Below the pieces are notes generated by a model. The model made no database searches. It was not told the origin of the DNA and saw only the letters and a list, made by a program, of their open reading frames with translations. A program made the translations under genes and the position numbers. Shown piece by piece: positions 51,039 through 59,503 of a stretch of 64,000 bases of DNA. Every line of letters begins with the position of its first letter. The first letter of the stretch is position 1. Source of the DNA: Microthrixaceae bacterium (GTDB lineage Bacteria > Actinomycetota > Acidimicrobiia > Acidimicrobiales > Acidimicrobilacustridaceae); contig CANFQA010000009.1 in NCBI GenBank assembly GCA_947449015.1, positions 1 through 64,000 on the forward strand, given 5' to 3'.

Positions 51039-52148
51039 TCAGTCGAAGGTGAGCACGCCGCGGGCGATACTGCCCGAGTGCATGTCATGCACGACGTCGT
51101 GGAACTTCTCCATCGGATAGGTGGCCGAGACCAGTTCGTCGAGCATGAACTCGCCGCGACGGTAGAGCTCCACGATCTGCGGGATGTCACGATGCGGGCT
51201 GTAGGAGCCGGCACGACATCCGATGACGCTGCGCTCGCACTGGGTGAAGCGCTGGTACGGCAGTTCGAACTTGGCATCGCCACCGGGGGTGCCGATGATG
51301 ACGACGGTGCCGCCCCAATCGAGCATTTCGAGTGCGTTCGAGGTGACCGCCGGATGACCAACGACGTCGTAAACCCAGTTCACGCCACCGGCGTTGAACG
51401 GGCCGGCAAGTTCACCGTTGACCGGATAAGGAACCAGCGCACGAACCTGCTCGACGATGTCAGGCGACTTGCCATCGAGGAAGTCAGTGGCACCGAACTG
51501 GCGGGCCAGTGCTTCCTTCTGCGGCTCGGTGTCAATGGCAATGATGCGACTGGCACGACGCACCCGCAACGCCTGGATGGCGTTGAGGCCAACGCCACCG
51601 CAGCCGTAGACAACCGCGGTGTCGCCCACCTGCACGCTCGAGCGGTAGAGCACGGCACCGGCACCGGTCATAACGCCACAGCCAACAAGACAGGCCGAGG
51701 TGAGAGGAACGTCTTTGGGGATCTTCACTGCCTGAATGTCACGAACAATGGTTCGTTCGGTGAACACCGAGGCAGCAGCGAAATTCCAACAGGGGTCGCC
51801 ATTGAGCGTGAACGGCTGGGCCATGTTGCCAAGCGTCTTGTAGCAGCGCGTGGGCATACCTGAGCCACAGGCCTTGCACATGCCACAGGCAGCAAGCGTG
51901 GAGATGATGACGTGATCGCCGACCTCCACGTTAGTGACGCCCGTGCCGATCTGCTCCACGACACCTGCGCCCTCATGACCAAGCACCGCGGGTGCCGGCC
52001 ATCCGAAGGCGCCGGCCGCAGCGGTGACATCGCTGTGACACACGCCAGCCGCGGCAATGCGGACGATGACCTCGCCCGGACCCGGATCGCGAACCTCAAG
52101 ACCGGTAAGAACCTCGGCGGCTTCGCCGGTAAACACAATGCCCTTCAT
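51039..52148 (-). CDS. Zinc-dependent alcohol dehydrogenase
   Basis: The 369-aa medium-chain dehydrogenase has GVCHSDVT (catalytic zinc Cys), GHEGAG (His-Glu), the structural zinc motif ACGMCKACGSGMPTRC with four Cys, CGVMTGAG and the Rossmann motif YGCGGVGLNAIQ. It is of the class III/NDMA or mycothiol-dependent type by pattern (GMCKxCGSGxPxxC). It would oxidise a primary alcohol to the aldehyde handled by the adjacent aldehyde dehydrogenase. No strong RBS alternative to ATG at 52148. Confidence 0.9.
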   Translation of the reverse strand: MKGIVFTGEAAEVLTGLEVRDPGPGEVIVRIAAAGVCHSDVTAAAGAFGWPAPAVLGHEGAGVVEQIGTGVTNVEVGDHVIISTLAACGMCKACGSGMPTRCYKTLGNMAQPFTLNGDPCWNFAAASVFTERTIVRDIQAVKIPKDVPLTSACLVGCGVMTGAGAVLYRSSVQVGDTAVVYGCGGVGLNAIQALRVRRASRIIAIDTEPQKEALARQFGATDFLDGKSPDIVEQVRALVPYPVNGELAGPFNAGGVNWVYDVVGHPAVTSNALEMLDWGGTVVIIGTPGGDAKFELPYQRFTQCERSVIGCRAGSYSPHRDIPQIVELYRRGEFMLDELVSATYPMEKFHDVVHDMHSGSIARGVLTFD

Positions 52149-52226
52149 GATTTCCCCCTCAGAGTGGTGTTGCGTCGATGCAATCGATGACTTCGATGGA
52201 TGGTGCTGGCCCGACCGCCGTGGCGA

Positions 52227-53693
52227 TCAGCTCGGCCAGATGATGGACTGCCATTCGGTGTAGGCGTCGAGGCCCCAGGTGCCACCGTCGCGGCCGATAC
52301 CGGACATCTTGAAACCGCCGAAGGGGGTCTCGTGGTGGGTCTGCACGCTGTTGATGCCAACGCGCCCGGAACGGACCTGCTTGGCTACCTCAAAGGCGGC
52401 CGGCGTGTCGCCACCAAACACGTAGGAGAACAAGCCGTAATCGCTGTCATTCGCGATGGCGATTGCTTCATCGTCAGTGTCATAGGGCACCACAACGACA
52501 ACCGGGCCGAAGATTTCTTCGCGCACGGGCGACATGGTGTTGTTGCAGCCGGCGAGAAGGGTGGGGCCCACGTAGTAGCCGCGGTCCATGCCCGGGTCAC
52601 GACCATCAACGACGAGCTCAGCGCCCTCAGCAATTCCGTTCTCGATATGGCTGATGATGCGGGACTTCTGCACACCGGAGATCACCGGGCCTACCTGCGT
52701 GGCGGCGTCGAGCGGATCGCCAACCTTGAGAGCGCGGGCAACATCGGCGAGACGACCGACAAGTTCGTCATAGCGACTGCGATGAACAATGACGCGAGTC
52801 GGAGCAGTGCAGATCTGGCCGGAGTGGAACGCCCACACCGAAGAGATTCCGCCCACAACTTTGTCCATATCGGCATCAGCCATGACGATGCATGCGCCCT
52901 TGCCACCAAGCTCATGAAGCTGACGCTTCATCGTGGGTGCACCGGCAGCCACGATCATGGAACCGACCATGGAAGAACCAGTGAAACTCACCATGTCGAC
53001 ATTCGGATCGGACACCAGGTTGGCGCCCACCTCGGCTTTGCCACCGGTGACGATATTGACCACGCCTGGAGGGAAGCCAACATCGGCGAGGATTTTGGCC
53101 AGCTCGATGACGCACAGCGGATCCTGCGGCGCAGGCTTCATGACAACGGTGCAACCAACGGCCAGCGCTGGTGCGATCTTGCCCACCATTGAAGTGGTCG
53201 GGAAGTTGTAGGGAGCGATACACGCCACAACGCCAACCGGGACCTTGCGAGCGAGGCCACCCATGAGCGCACCGGCCGCCAGCGGCGTGGTGCCGATGGG
53301 CTGCGGAGGAAGCGGGCGGCTGAGATCCTCAAGCGCGCCACGCGCATAGCGATCGAAGCGAGAGATGGCCACAGGGATCTGCATGAGCGAACCCACCGAG
53401 GAGGTGGCGCCGGTCTCGCTGATGACGAGCGGAATGAGATCAGGTGTGCGCTTGGCGAGTTCCGCGCCAGCTGCAGCGAGCAACGCAGCACGTTCCTGTG
53501 GGGTGGTGCGGCTCCATGCGGGGAATGCCTCGGCGGCCGCAGCGGCCGCAGCCGCGACATCGGCCGCGGATGCCTCAGGGGCTTCGGTGACAACCTGCTC
53601 GGTCGCTGGATTGATGATCTCGTAGGTGCCGTCGCCACCGGGGACCCACTCGCCCCCGATGAGCTGGCGATATGCAGCAGATGTATTGGCCAT
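52227..53693 (-). CDS. Aldehyde dehydrogenase (NAD(P)+)
   Basis: The 488-aa protein shows APYNFPTTSMVGKIAPALAVG (oxyanion Asn), SFTGSSMVGSMI, the catalytic Glu in LHELGGKGACIV and the nucleophile Cys in HSGQICTAPTRV, plus REEIFGPVVVVVPYD. A longer frame to 53777 runs through a CTGAC palindrome and is rejected in favour of the ATG at 53693. With the alcohol dehydrogenase 79 bases downstream it forms an alcohol-to-acid path. The palindrome directly ahead of its start suggests a regulator shared with fadD3 and echA20. Confidence 0.9.
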   Translation of the reverse strand: MANTSAAYRQLIGGEWVPGGDGTYEIINPATEQVVTEAPEASAADVAAAAAAAAEAFPAWSRTTPQERAALLAAAGAELAKRTPDLIPLVISETGATSSVGSLMQIPVAISRFDRYARGALEDLSRPLPPQPIGTTPLAAGALMGGLARKVPVGVVACIAPYNFPTTSMVGKIAPALAVGCTVVMKPAPQDPLCVIELAKILADVGFPPGVVNIVTGGKAEVGANLVSDPNVDMVSFTGSSMVGSMIVAAGAPTMKRQLHELGGKGACIVMADADMDKVVGGISSVWAFHSGQICTAPTRVIVHRSRYDELVGRLADVARALKVGDPLDAATQVGPVISGVQKSRIISHIENGIAEGAELVVDGRDPGMDRGYYVGPTLLAGCNNTMSPVREEIFGPVVVVVPYDTDDEAIAIANDSDYGLFSYVFGGDTPAAFEVAKQVRSGRVGINSVQTHHETPFGGFKMSGIGRDGGTWGLDAYTEWQSIIWPS

Positions 53694-53698
53694 GGAAC

Positions 53699-53713
53699 CT
53701 GACGTTATGTCAG
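53699..53713. promoter_or_regulatory. CTGAC palindrome ahead of aldehyde dehydrogenase
   Basis: CTGAC-GTTAT-GTCAG, a perfect 5-bp inverted repeat with a five-base centre, 6-20 bases upstream of the aldehyde dehydrogenase start, so binding would block its initiation region. It aligns with the other CTGACGG-N3-GTCAG-like copies. Confidence 0.55.
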
Positions 53714-53784
53714 ATGACGACCCTTGCGGTAAAGATCCGACGCTGTGGCTCCGGAGCCTTGCCCCACTGCGTGTCACGGGTATT

Positions 53785-53799
53785 CTGACGGCTCGTCAG
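53785..53799. promoter_or_regulatory. CTGACGG palindrome ahead of amidohydrolase
   Basis: CTGACGGCTCGTCAG is a six-base perfect inverted repeat (CTGACG/CGTCAG), 44-58 bases upstream of the amidohydrolase ATG at 53843. It differs from the fadD3 copy by one base. With the copy at 53699 it gives a two-site arrangement in one divergent promoter. Confidence 0.65.
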
Positions 53800-53842
53800 A
53801 ATGTCGATCGACTCCTCGATCGCACCGGACACTGGAGCGACC

Positions 53843-55567
53843 ATGTTGGATCAGTTGATCAAGGGCGGACTCGTCATCGACGGCACTGGTTCCGCCGGAA
53901 AAATCGCCGATGTCGGCCTGCGAGATGGCCGCATTGTGGCCATTGGCGACATCACCGAGGATGCCGCCGAGACCGTGGACGCCACTGGCCGCATCGTGAT
54001 GCCCGGCGTTATCGATGCCCATACCCATTACGACGCCCAGCTGCTGTGGGATCCGGGCGCATCGCCTTCGGCCAACCACGGGGTTACCACCGTCATTGGC
54101 GGTAACTGCGGGTTCACCCTCGCTCCCCTGCGCCCCACCGCCGATGAAGCTTCGTATCTGCAGGAGATGATGAGTCGCGTCGAGGGTATGCCGTTGCCGG
54201 CGCTGCGCCAGATCGATTGGAACTGGGAAACCTTCGAGCAGTACCTCGCCCGCCTCGATGGCAAGATCGCTGTGAACGCCGGATTCCTTGCCGGCCATTG
54301 CGCGATCCGTCGCTATGTCATGGGCCCCGAATCCGTTGGCGGCGAAGCCACCTCCGAACAAATCGCCGGCATGGTTGCTGAACTGCGCAAAGCCATTGAG
54401 GCCGGTGCGCTCGGATTCTCGTTCACCCGCTCCGGTAGTCACAGCGATGGCGACGGCCAGCCCGTACCAAGCCGCTGGGCCACCGACGAAGAACTGTTCG
54501 CGTTATGCGCCGAGACCGGCCAGCATGAGGGCACAACACTCGAAGGCATCGTGTCGGGCTGTCTTGACCGCTTTGCCGATGATGAGATCGAACTTCTCGC
54601 ACAGCTGAGCGCGGCGGCGAAGCGACCGCTCAACTGGAATGTGCTGACGATCGACTCACGCGAGCCTGATCGGGTGCCGCGCCAGCTCGCCGCTGGCGAT
54701 CGCGCCGCCGAACTTGGTGGCCGCGTTGTCGCTCTCACCATGCCGGTGCTCGTGCCCATGAACATGAACTTCCTCACGTTCTGCGGCATCTGGCTGCTGC
54801 CCACCTGGCAGGACACACTCAGCGTGTCGGTCGAAGAGCGCATCGCTCGTCTGAGCGATCCTGAGGTGCGGGCTCGTCTCCTCGCTGCTTCGCAGTCCGA
54901 AGAGGCAGGCGTGTATCGCCGTCTCGCCGACTGGGAGGATTACGTCATTGGCGACACGTTCTCACCTGCGAACGAAGGACTTTCCAACCGGACCGTCGCG
55001 CAGATCGCCGCCGAGCGAGGCACAACACCGTTCGACACACTGCTCGACATCGTGGTTGCCGACGAACTGCGCACCATTTTGTGGCCGGCGCCGAAGGATA
55101 AGGATGCTGCGAGTTGGCAGATGCGCACCGAGGCATGGGATGACCCCCGCGTCATGATCGGCGGATCGGATGCCGGTGCTCACCTCGATCGCATGTGTGG
55201 CGCCACCTTCCCCACCCGATTCCTTGGCGACATGATCCGCGGTCGCAAGTTGGTCTCAGTGGAACGAGCCGTGCAGCTCATTACCCAGGTTCCTGCGGAA
55301 CTGTTCGGTCTGCGCGATCGCGGCACGCTGATCGAGGGCAACTTCGCCGACATTTTGGTGATCGATCCCGAGACGGTTGGTTCTGAGAATGCCCGCATGG
55401 TCGCTGATCTCCCGGGTGACTGCGAGCGACTCACCGCCGGTTCGTTCGGCGTTGAGAAGGTGTTCGTGAATGGCACGCTGGTGATCGAGAACGGTCTGCC
55501 CACCGGCAACAATCCGGGCACGCTGCTCAAGAGCGGTGTCGACACCTACACCGTCGCCACCTCCTGA
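53843..55567 (+). CDS. D-aminoacylase-type amidohydrolase
   Basis: The 574-aa protein starts MLDQLIKGGLVIDGTG; GGAG lies five bases ahead of the ATG at 53843 and I prefer it to the ATG at 53801, which abuts the palindrome. It has the metal motif DAHTHYD, ANHGVTTVIGGNCG with the bridging residue region, SGSHSDGDGQ, GGSDAGAHLDRMCG with the catalytic Asp, and a terminal GTLIEGNFADILVIDPE. This is the N-acyl-D-amino-acid deacylase/amidohydrolase-3-like family; the natural substrate in this context is unknown. It is followed by a strong bidirectional terminator. Confidence 0.82.
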   Translation: MLDQLIKGGLVIDGTGSAGKIADVGLRDGRIVAIGDITEDAAETVDATGRIVMPGVIDAHTHYDAQLLWDPGASPSANHGVTTVIGGNCGFTLAPLRPTADEASYLQEMMSRVEGMPLPALRQIDWNWETFEQYLARLDGKIAVNAGFLAGHCAIRRYVMGPESVGGEATSEQIAGMVAELRKAIEAGALGFSFTRSGSHSDGDGQPVPSRWATDEELFALCAETGQHEGTTLEGIVSGCLDRFADDEIELLAQLSAAAKRPLNWNVLTIDSREPDRVPRQLAAGDRAAELGGRVVALTMPVLVPMNMNFLTFCGIWLLPTWQDTLSVSVEERIARLSDPEVRARLLAASQSEEAGVYRRLADWEDYVIGDTFSPANEGLSNRTVAQIAAERGTTPFDTLLDIVVADELRTILWPAPKDKDAASWQMRTEAWDDPRVMIGGSDAGAHLDRMCGATFPTRFLGDMIRGRKLVSVERAVQLITQVPAELFGLRDRGTLIEGNFADILVIDPETVGSENARMVADLPGDCERLTAGSFGVEKVFVNGTLVIENGLPTGNNPGTLLKSGVDTYTVATS

Positions 55568-55593
55568 TTTTTCGATAGCTACAGAACGCACGC

Positions 55594-55626
55594 GAAAAGG
55601 CCCGGGCTTTACGCCCGGGCCTTTTC
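55594..55626. terminator. Strong bidirectional terminator
   Basis: A perfect 14-bp stem, GAAAAGGCCCGGGC/GCCCGGGCCTTTTC, with a five-base loop and A/T tracts on both outer flanks. It lies between the convergent amidohydrolase and acyl-CoA dehydrogenase genes. Confidence 0.9.
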
Positions 55627-55653
55627 GTTCTTGAAACTGTGCAACCGGTCTGA

Positions 55654-56715
55654 TCAGGCGCTGACCGGAGTGTCGGCGAGAATCTTGCCGAGGTGCAGCA
55701 GACTCTGTGTGGTGCCACCAAGAAAGAGTTCCTGCTTCTTGGCCCACAGGTAGTAACGGTGCAGGGGGTAGTCGCGATCCACACCGACACCACCATGAAG
55801 ATGAGTGCAGGCACGAACAACACGAGCGCCACCCTCGGCAGCCCAGTACTTCGCCGAAGCGGCGTTCTCGCCGGCGGGCAGACCATCGTTGAGACGCATT
55901 GCTGCACCCCATGCGGTGAGCTTGATGGCGTCTGCATCGATACGGCAGTCGGCAGCACGCTGGGCGACGGCCTGGAACGTGGCGATCTGACGATCGAACT
56001 GCACACGCTCCTTGACGTACTCAGCCATGATCTCGACTGACTTGGCGGTGACACCGGCCATGATCAGCGACTGCGAGGTCTGTCCGTACTCGATGAGGCG
56101 ATCGAGCGCGGATGCATCAGCAACCTTCTCGGCCGCAGCACCAGCGAAGGTGACCTTGGCGTCGGGGATGCCGTCAGTGGCGTCTTGACGATCGACGGTG
56201 ACCCCTGCAGCCTTGGCATCCACGAAGTAGATGCCGTCGGCAGCCGAGACGATGAAGCCATCGGCAACAGTGCCGAACGGAACATTGGTCTTCACGCCAG
56301 TGATGGAACCACCGGCGCCGGTGATGGCCGGGGTGTGCACATCGCCGACGAGTTCATGCAGTGCGACGGTGACGATGCGCTCGCCCGAGGCGAGGCCGGC
56401 GAGATGTGCCGGTGCGTACTCAGCGAGGAACGGAGCGGCCATACCCATGACGGCAAGGGCCGGCACCTGGGCGACGAAACGGCCGACCTCTTCGAGCACG
56501 ATGGCGACCTCGGCGAAACCAAGACCAGCGCCGCCAGCAGCTTCAGGCATGCCGATGCCGACGATGCCAAGATCGGCAAGTTCACGCCACAGGGCGAGGT
56601 CGACGCCAGCGCCGCCCTCGATCTCCTTGAGATGCTCAAGCGTGCAACGGTCGGTGAGGACCCGGGCAGTGAGACCGCGGAGTTCTTCCTGGTCAGAAGT
56701 GAATGAGAAATCCAT
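55654..56715 (-). CDS. Acyl-CoA dehydrogenase, ChsE5/FadE27-like small subunit
   Basis: The 353-aa protein is a short acyl-CoA dehydrogenase with a compact middle domain and the terminal GGVGVDRDYPLHRYYLWAKKQELFLGG, typical of the partner subunit in alpha2beta2 steroid-CoA dehydrogenases (FadE27/ChsE5 class). It lacks a clear catalytic Glu, as such partners often do. It lies 17 bases downstream of the FadE26-like gene, so the two should form one heterotetramer acting on steroid side-chain CoA esters. Confidence 0.82.
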   Translation of the reverse strand: MDFSFTSDQEELRGLTARVLTDRCTLEHLKEIEGGAGVDLALWRELADLGIVGIGMPEAAGGAGLGFAEVAIVLEEVGRFVAQVPALAVMGMAAPFLAEYAPAHLAGLASGERIVTVALHELVGDVHTPAITGAGGSITGVKTNVPFGTVADGFIVSAADGIYFVDAKAAGVTVDRQDATDGIPDAKVTFAGAAAEKVADASALDRLIEYGQTSQSLIMAGVTAKSVEIMAEYVKERVQFDRQIATFQAVAQRAADCRIDADAIKLTAWGAAMRLNDGLPAGENAASAKYWAAEGGARVVRACTHLHGGVGVDRDYPLHRYYLWAKKQELFLGGTTQSLLHLGKILADTPVSA

Positions 56716-56732
56716 GTTGGTGTTCTTCCTTC

Positions 56733-57908
56733 TCAGCGGGCCGAACGGGGGAAGCCAAGACCGAACATGGCGATGAGATCGCGCTGCAGTTCGTTCGTGC
56801 CGCCACCGAAGGTGAGGATGATGGTGCCGCGGATACCGGCTTCGAGACGGCTGCGCATGATGGACTCGGGCGCATCAGCGTCGAGGTAGGCGCGCGGGCC
56901 GAGGATCTCCATGAGCAACTGATAGGCGTCGAGATAGAACTCGGTGCCGAATACCTTGACGCTCGAGGCGTCAGCCGGATGCAGCTTCTCGGTGCTGGCC
57001 GACCACGCCACCTTCCAGTTGGCAAGGCGGAGGTACTCGAGCTTGGCGTGCACCTTGGCGAGGTTGAGCTGCACCCATTCCTGGTCGATGACACGACGAC
57101 CATCGGGGAGCTTGGTGTTCTGGGCCCAGGCACGAACATCGGTGAGGTAGCGCTCGGGCATACCCGAGGAGCACAGTGTGACGCGCTCGTGGTTGAGCTG
57201 ATTGGTGATGAGACCCCAACCACCGTTCTCCTCGCCGACCAGAAACTTGGCAGGCACGCGCACATCGTCGAAGTAGGTGGCGTTGATGTCATGCTCACCC
57301 ATAAGACGCAGCGGCTGGATGGTGATACCGGGGGTGTCCATCGGGACGATGATCACCGAGATGCCCTTGTGCTTCTTGGCGTCGGGATCGGTACGCACGG
57401 CGAGCCAGCAGTAGTCAGCGCCACCGGCGAGAGAGGTCCACATCTTTTGACCGTTGATGACGTACTCGTCACCATCGCGCACGGCGCGGGTCTCAAGTGC
57501 GGCGAGATCGGTTCCGGCCTGAGGCTCGGAGTAGCCGATGCAGAAGTGGATGTCGCCAGCGAGGATCTTCGGAAGGAAGAACTCCTTCTGGAAGTCGGTT
57601 CCGTAGTTCATGATGGTCGGGCCCACGGTGTTCAGTGTGAGCATCGGCACTGGAGCACCGGCACGCATCGACTCGTCGAAGAACACGAACTGTTCGATCG
57701 GGCCTCGGGCCTGACCGCCGTATTCCTTGGGCCAACCCACGCCCGCCCAGCCATCGGTGCACATCTGCTTCCAGACGTCCTTGGTGGCTTGGCCGATGCC
57801 ATGCGAGTTGGACAGTGCCTCGACGGTCTTCTCGTCAAGAAGGTTGGTGTAGTAGTCCCGAAGCTCTGCGCGCAGTGCTTCCTGTTCTGGTGAGTATCCG
57901 ATCTCCAT
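56733..57908 (-). CDS. Acyl-CoA dehydrogenase, ChsE4/FadE26-like
   Basis: The 391-aa protein follows mycobacterial FadE26: MEIGYSPEQEALRAELRDYY, GWPKEYGGQARGPIEQ, EYVINGQKMWTSLAGGADYCWLAVRTD, NQLNHERVTL, EWVQLNLAKVHAKLEYLRLANWKVA and a TFGGGTNELQRDLIAMFGLG end. FadE26 with FadE27 (ChsE4-ChsE5) dehydrogenates 3-oxo-cholest-4-en-26-oyl-CoA and related five-carbon side-chain CoA. I chose the ATG at 57908 because FadE26 begins at this point; ATG 57920 or TTG 57926 add a few residues. A CRP-like palindrome lies just upstream. Confidence 0.85.
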   Translation of the reverse strand: MEIGYSPEQEALRAELRDYYTNLLDEKTVEALSNSHGIGQATKDVWKQMCTDGWAGVGWPKEYGGQARGPIEQFVFFDESMRAGAPVPMLTLNTVGPTIMNYGTDFQKEFFLPKILAGDIHFCIGYSEPQAGTDLAALETRAVRDGDEYVINGQKMWTSLAGGADYCWLAVRTDPDAKKHKGISVIIVPMDTPGITIQPLRLMGEHDINATYFDDVRVPAKFLVGEENGGWGLITNQLNHERVTLCSSGMPERYLTDVRAWAQNTKLPDGRRVIDQEWVQLNLAKVHAKLEYLRLANWKVAWSASTEKLHPADASSVKVFGTEFYLDAYQLLMEILGPRAYLDADAPESIMRSRLEAGIRGTIILTFGGGTNELQRDLIAMFGLGFPRSAR

Positions 57909-57928
57909 GGGCGAGGACATTAGCAACC

Positions 57929-57944
57929 GGTGATCGATGTCACA
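57929..57944. promoter_or_regulatory. CRP-like palindrome ahead of ChsE4-like gene
   Basis: GGTGA-tcgatg-TCACA matches TGTGA-N6-TCACA at nine of ten positions and is 21-36 bases upstream of the 57908 start. It also sits in the divergent gap before the 58011 gene. Confidence 0.45.
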
Positions 57945-58010
57945 TAAGCGGAGCAGAAGATCTTCTTATGTCATAGGTGGGGGTCGGTCGGTCTGGAATG
58001 ATCAGTGACC

Positions 58011-58619
58011 ATGAGCGTCGAAAATCGTCGGATTCGGGTGGTCGGAGAGGGAGAACTCTCTCGATCACTGGCAACCTCTCTGCGCGGCCTCGGGGCAGTC
58101 ATCGCGGAGCCCGCCGATGCGTTCGATGCCGGCGATGCCCTTGATGCGGCGGTGTTCGCCCCCTGGGATCGCAACCTCATGACGCCACGACCGCTGATCG
58201 AACTTACCGACGCTGAATTCGACATCGCCTGGCAGCGGACCATGGATGCAGCTATTGCCACGTGCATCAGTGCCCGTGAAGCATTTGCTGGTCGTGGCGG
58301 CAACATCGTGCTGACGTTCCCCACCACCGCGTTCGTGGGTGGGGCCAACTATGCCCACTGGGCAGCCGCCGCCGAAGGCGTTCACATCCTCACCAAATCC
58401 GTCGCCCGCCAATGGGGGCCAGATGGAATCGCGGTCAACGCATTGGCCATCGATCCCAACCTCGTACTTTCAGATCCACAAGCAGCCGGGCCAGTTTCGA
58501 TTGCCCAGCCGGCCGTATCCGAACCCGACCCCGCAGAAGCCCTGGCGTTCCTGTGTTCACCGGAGGCACGCAAACTCGCCGGACAGACCCTCACCGTGGA
58601 CGGTGGACTATGGATGTAA
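58011..58619 (+). CDS. Degenerate SDR-fold protein, 202 aa
   Basis: The fold of a classical SDR is recognisable from the C-terminal GPDGIAVNALAIDPN and the LAGQTLTVDGGLWM ending, but the cofactor motif reads VGEGELSRSLATSL without the T-G-x3-G-x-G spacing, there is no NNAG, and the Tyr-Lys region reads AHWAAAAEGVHILTKS with no YxxxK pair. It is about 50 residues shorter than catalytic members. A non-catalytic partner of the next SDR is likely. ATG at 58011 chosen; an upstream GTG at 58005 is possible. Confidence 0.7.
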   Translation: MSVENRRIRVVGEGELSRSLATSLRGLGAVIAEPADAFDAGDALDAAVFAPWDRNLMTPRPLIELTDAEFDIAWQRTMDAAIATCISAREAFAGRGGNIVLTFPTTAFVGGANYAHWAAAAEGVHILTKSVARQWGPDGIAVNALAIDPNLVLSDPQAAGPVSIAQPAVSEPDPAEALAFLCSPEARKLAGQTLTVDGGLWM

Positions 58620-59425
58620 CCCGGGACATGTCGAACAGCACTGACGGACTCGCTGGCGGACTCGCTGGCCGACTCGCTGGCCGTGTCGTCATCGTGACCG
58701 GCGCTGGCCAGGGCGTGGGTGAAGGAATAGCCCGCCGTCTCGCCAGTGAAGGTGCGGCAGTGGTCATTGCTGCCCGAAGAGCCGAAACCGGCGAACCAGT
58801 CGCACAGTCCATCCGTGAGGGCGGTGGAGAAGCCGTCTGCATCGTCACCGATGTGACCGCACGGACCTCCGTCGAGGCCTGCGTCGCCGCCACCGTCGAA
58901 CTGTTCGGCCGACTCGATGTGCTTGTCCACAATGCATTCGCTGGCGGTGCCGCCAGCCGACTCGAAGCGACACCACCCGACGCGTGGTTCCAAATGTCCG
59001 CCACCTCTGCATGGGGAAGCTTCTGGTGCGCGCAGGCCGCCTATCGGCATCTGGCGGCAAGCGATCAAGGTCGCCTCATCCTGCTCACGTCGCCCTCGGG
59101 ATTCGAGGGCAGCGCCAACATCCCGCTCTACTCGCCTGCCAAAGCGGCACAGCGTGCTCTGGCAAAGAGCCTCGCTCGCGAATGGGGAGCCGATGGCATC
59201 ACCGTGAACTGCATTGCCCCTGTCGCTGAGACCCCTGCGCTCGCCGGTGCCTTCGAGCAGGTGCCGACCCTGCGCGGCGCTATCGAGGCCCGCACTCCGC
59301 TCGGTCGCATCGGCGACCCCACCACCGACATCGGAGGAGTCGCCCTGTTTCTCGCCAGCGCAGACTCGGCCTATGTCAGCGGGCAAACCATCGTGTGCGA
59401 TGGCGGGAGCTTCCTCGGTCTCTGA
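58610..59425 (+). CDS. Short-chain dehydrogenase/reductase (tandem partner)
   Basis: The 271-aa SDR keeps TGAGQGVGEGIARRL, HNAFAGG in the NNAG place, Ser in LLTSPSGFEG and the YSPAKAAQ Tyr-Lys pair, ending YVSGQTIVCDGGSFLGL. Its start overlaps the degenerate SDR stop by ten bases (ATG at 58610; ATG at 58628 would begin after it). Residues 13-24 hold a GLAGGLAGRLAG repeat from three 12-base units at 58647-58682. The pairing of an intact with a degenerate SDR suggests a heterodimeric reductase. Confidence 0.8.
   Translation: MDVTRDMSNSTDGLAGGLAGRLAGRVVIVTGAGQGVGEGIARRLASEGAAVVIAARRAETGEPVAQSIREGGGEAVCIVTDVTARTSVEACVAATVELFGRLDVLVHNAFAGGAASRLEATPPDAWFQMSATSAWGSFWCAQAAYRHLAASDQGRLILLTSPSGFEGSANIPLYSPAKAAQRALAKSLAREWGADGITVNCIAPVAETPALAGAFEQVPTLRGAIEARTPLGRIGDPTTDIGGVALFLASADSAYVSGQTIVCDGGSFLGL
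58647..58682 (+). repeat. Three tandem 12-bp units in SDR N-terminus
   Basis: GACTCGCTGGCG, GACTCGCTGGCC and GACTCGCTGGCC follow one another without gap, inside the coding region, in frame (four residues each). They encode a Gly-Leu-Ala-Gly-type repeat before the Rossmann motif and could expand or contract by slippage. Confidence 0.8.
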
Positions 59426-59503
59426 ATCGAATGCTCCGATCTCGACCATCGATGCGGCTTTGATTCTGGCGAACGAACCCGGCGCTCGTTGTATCGTCGC
59501 CCC

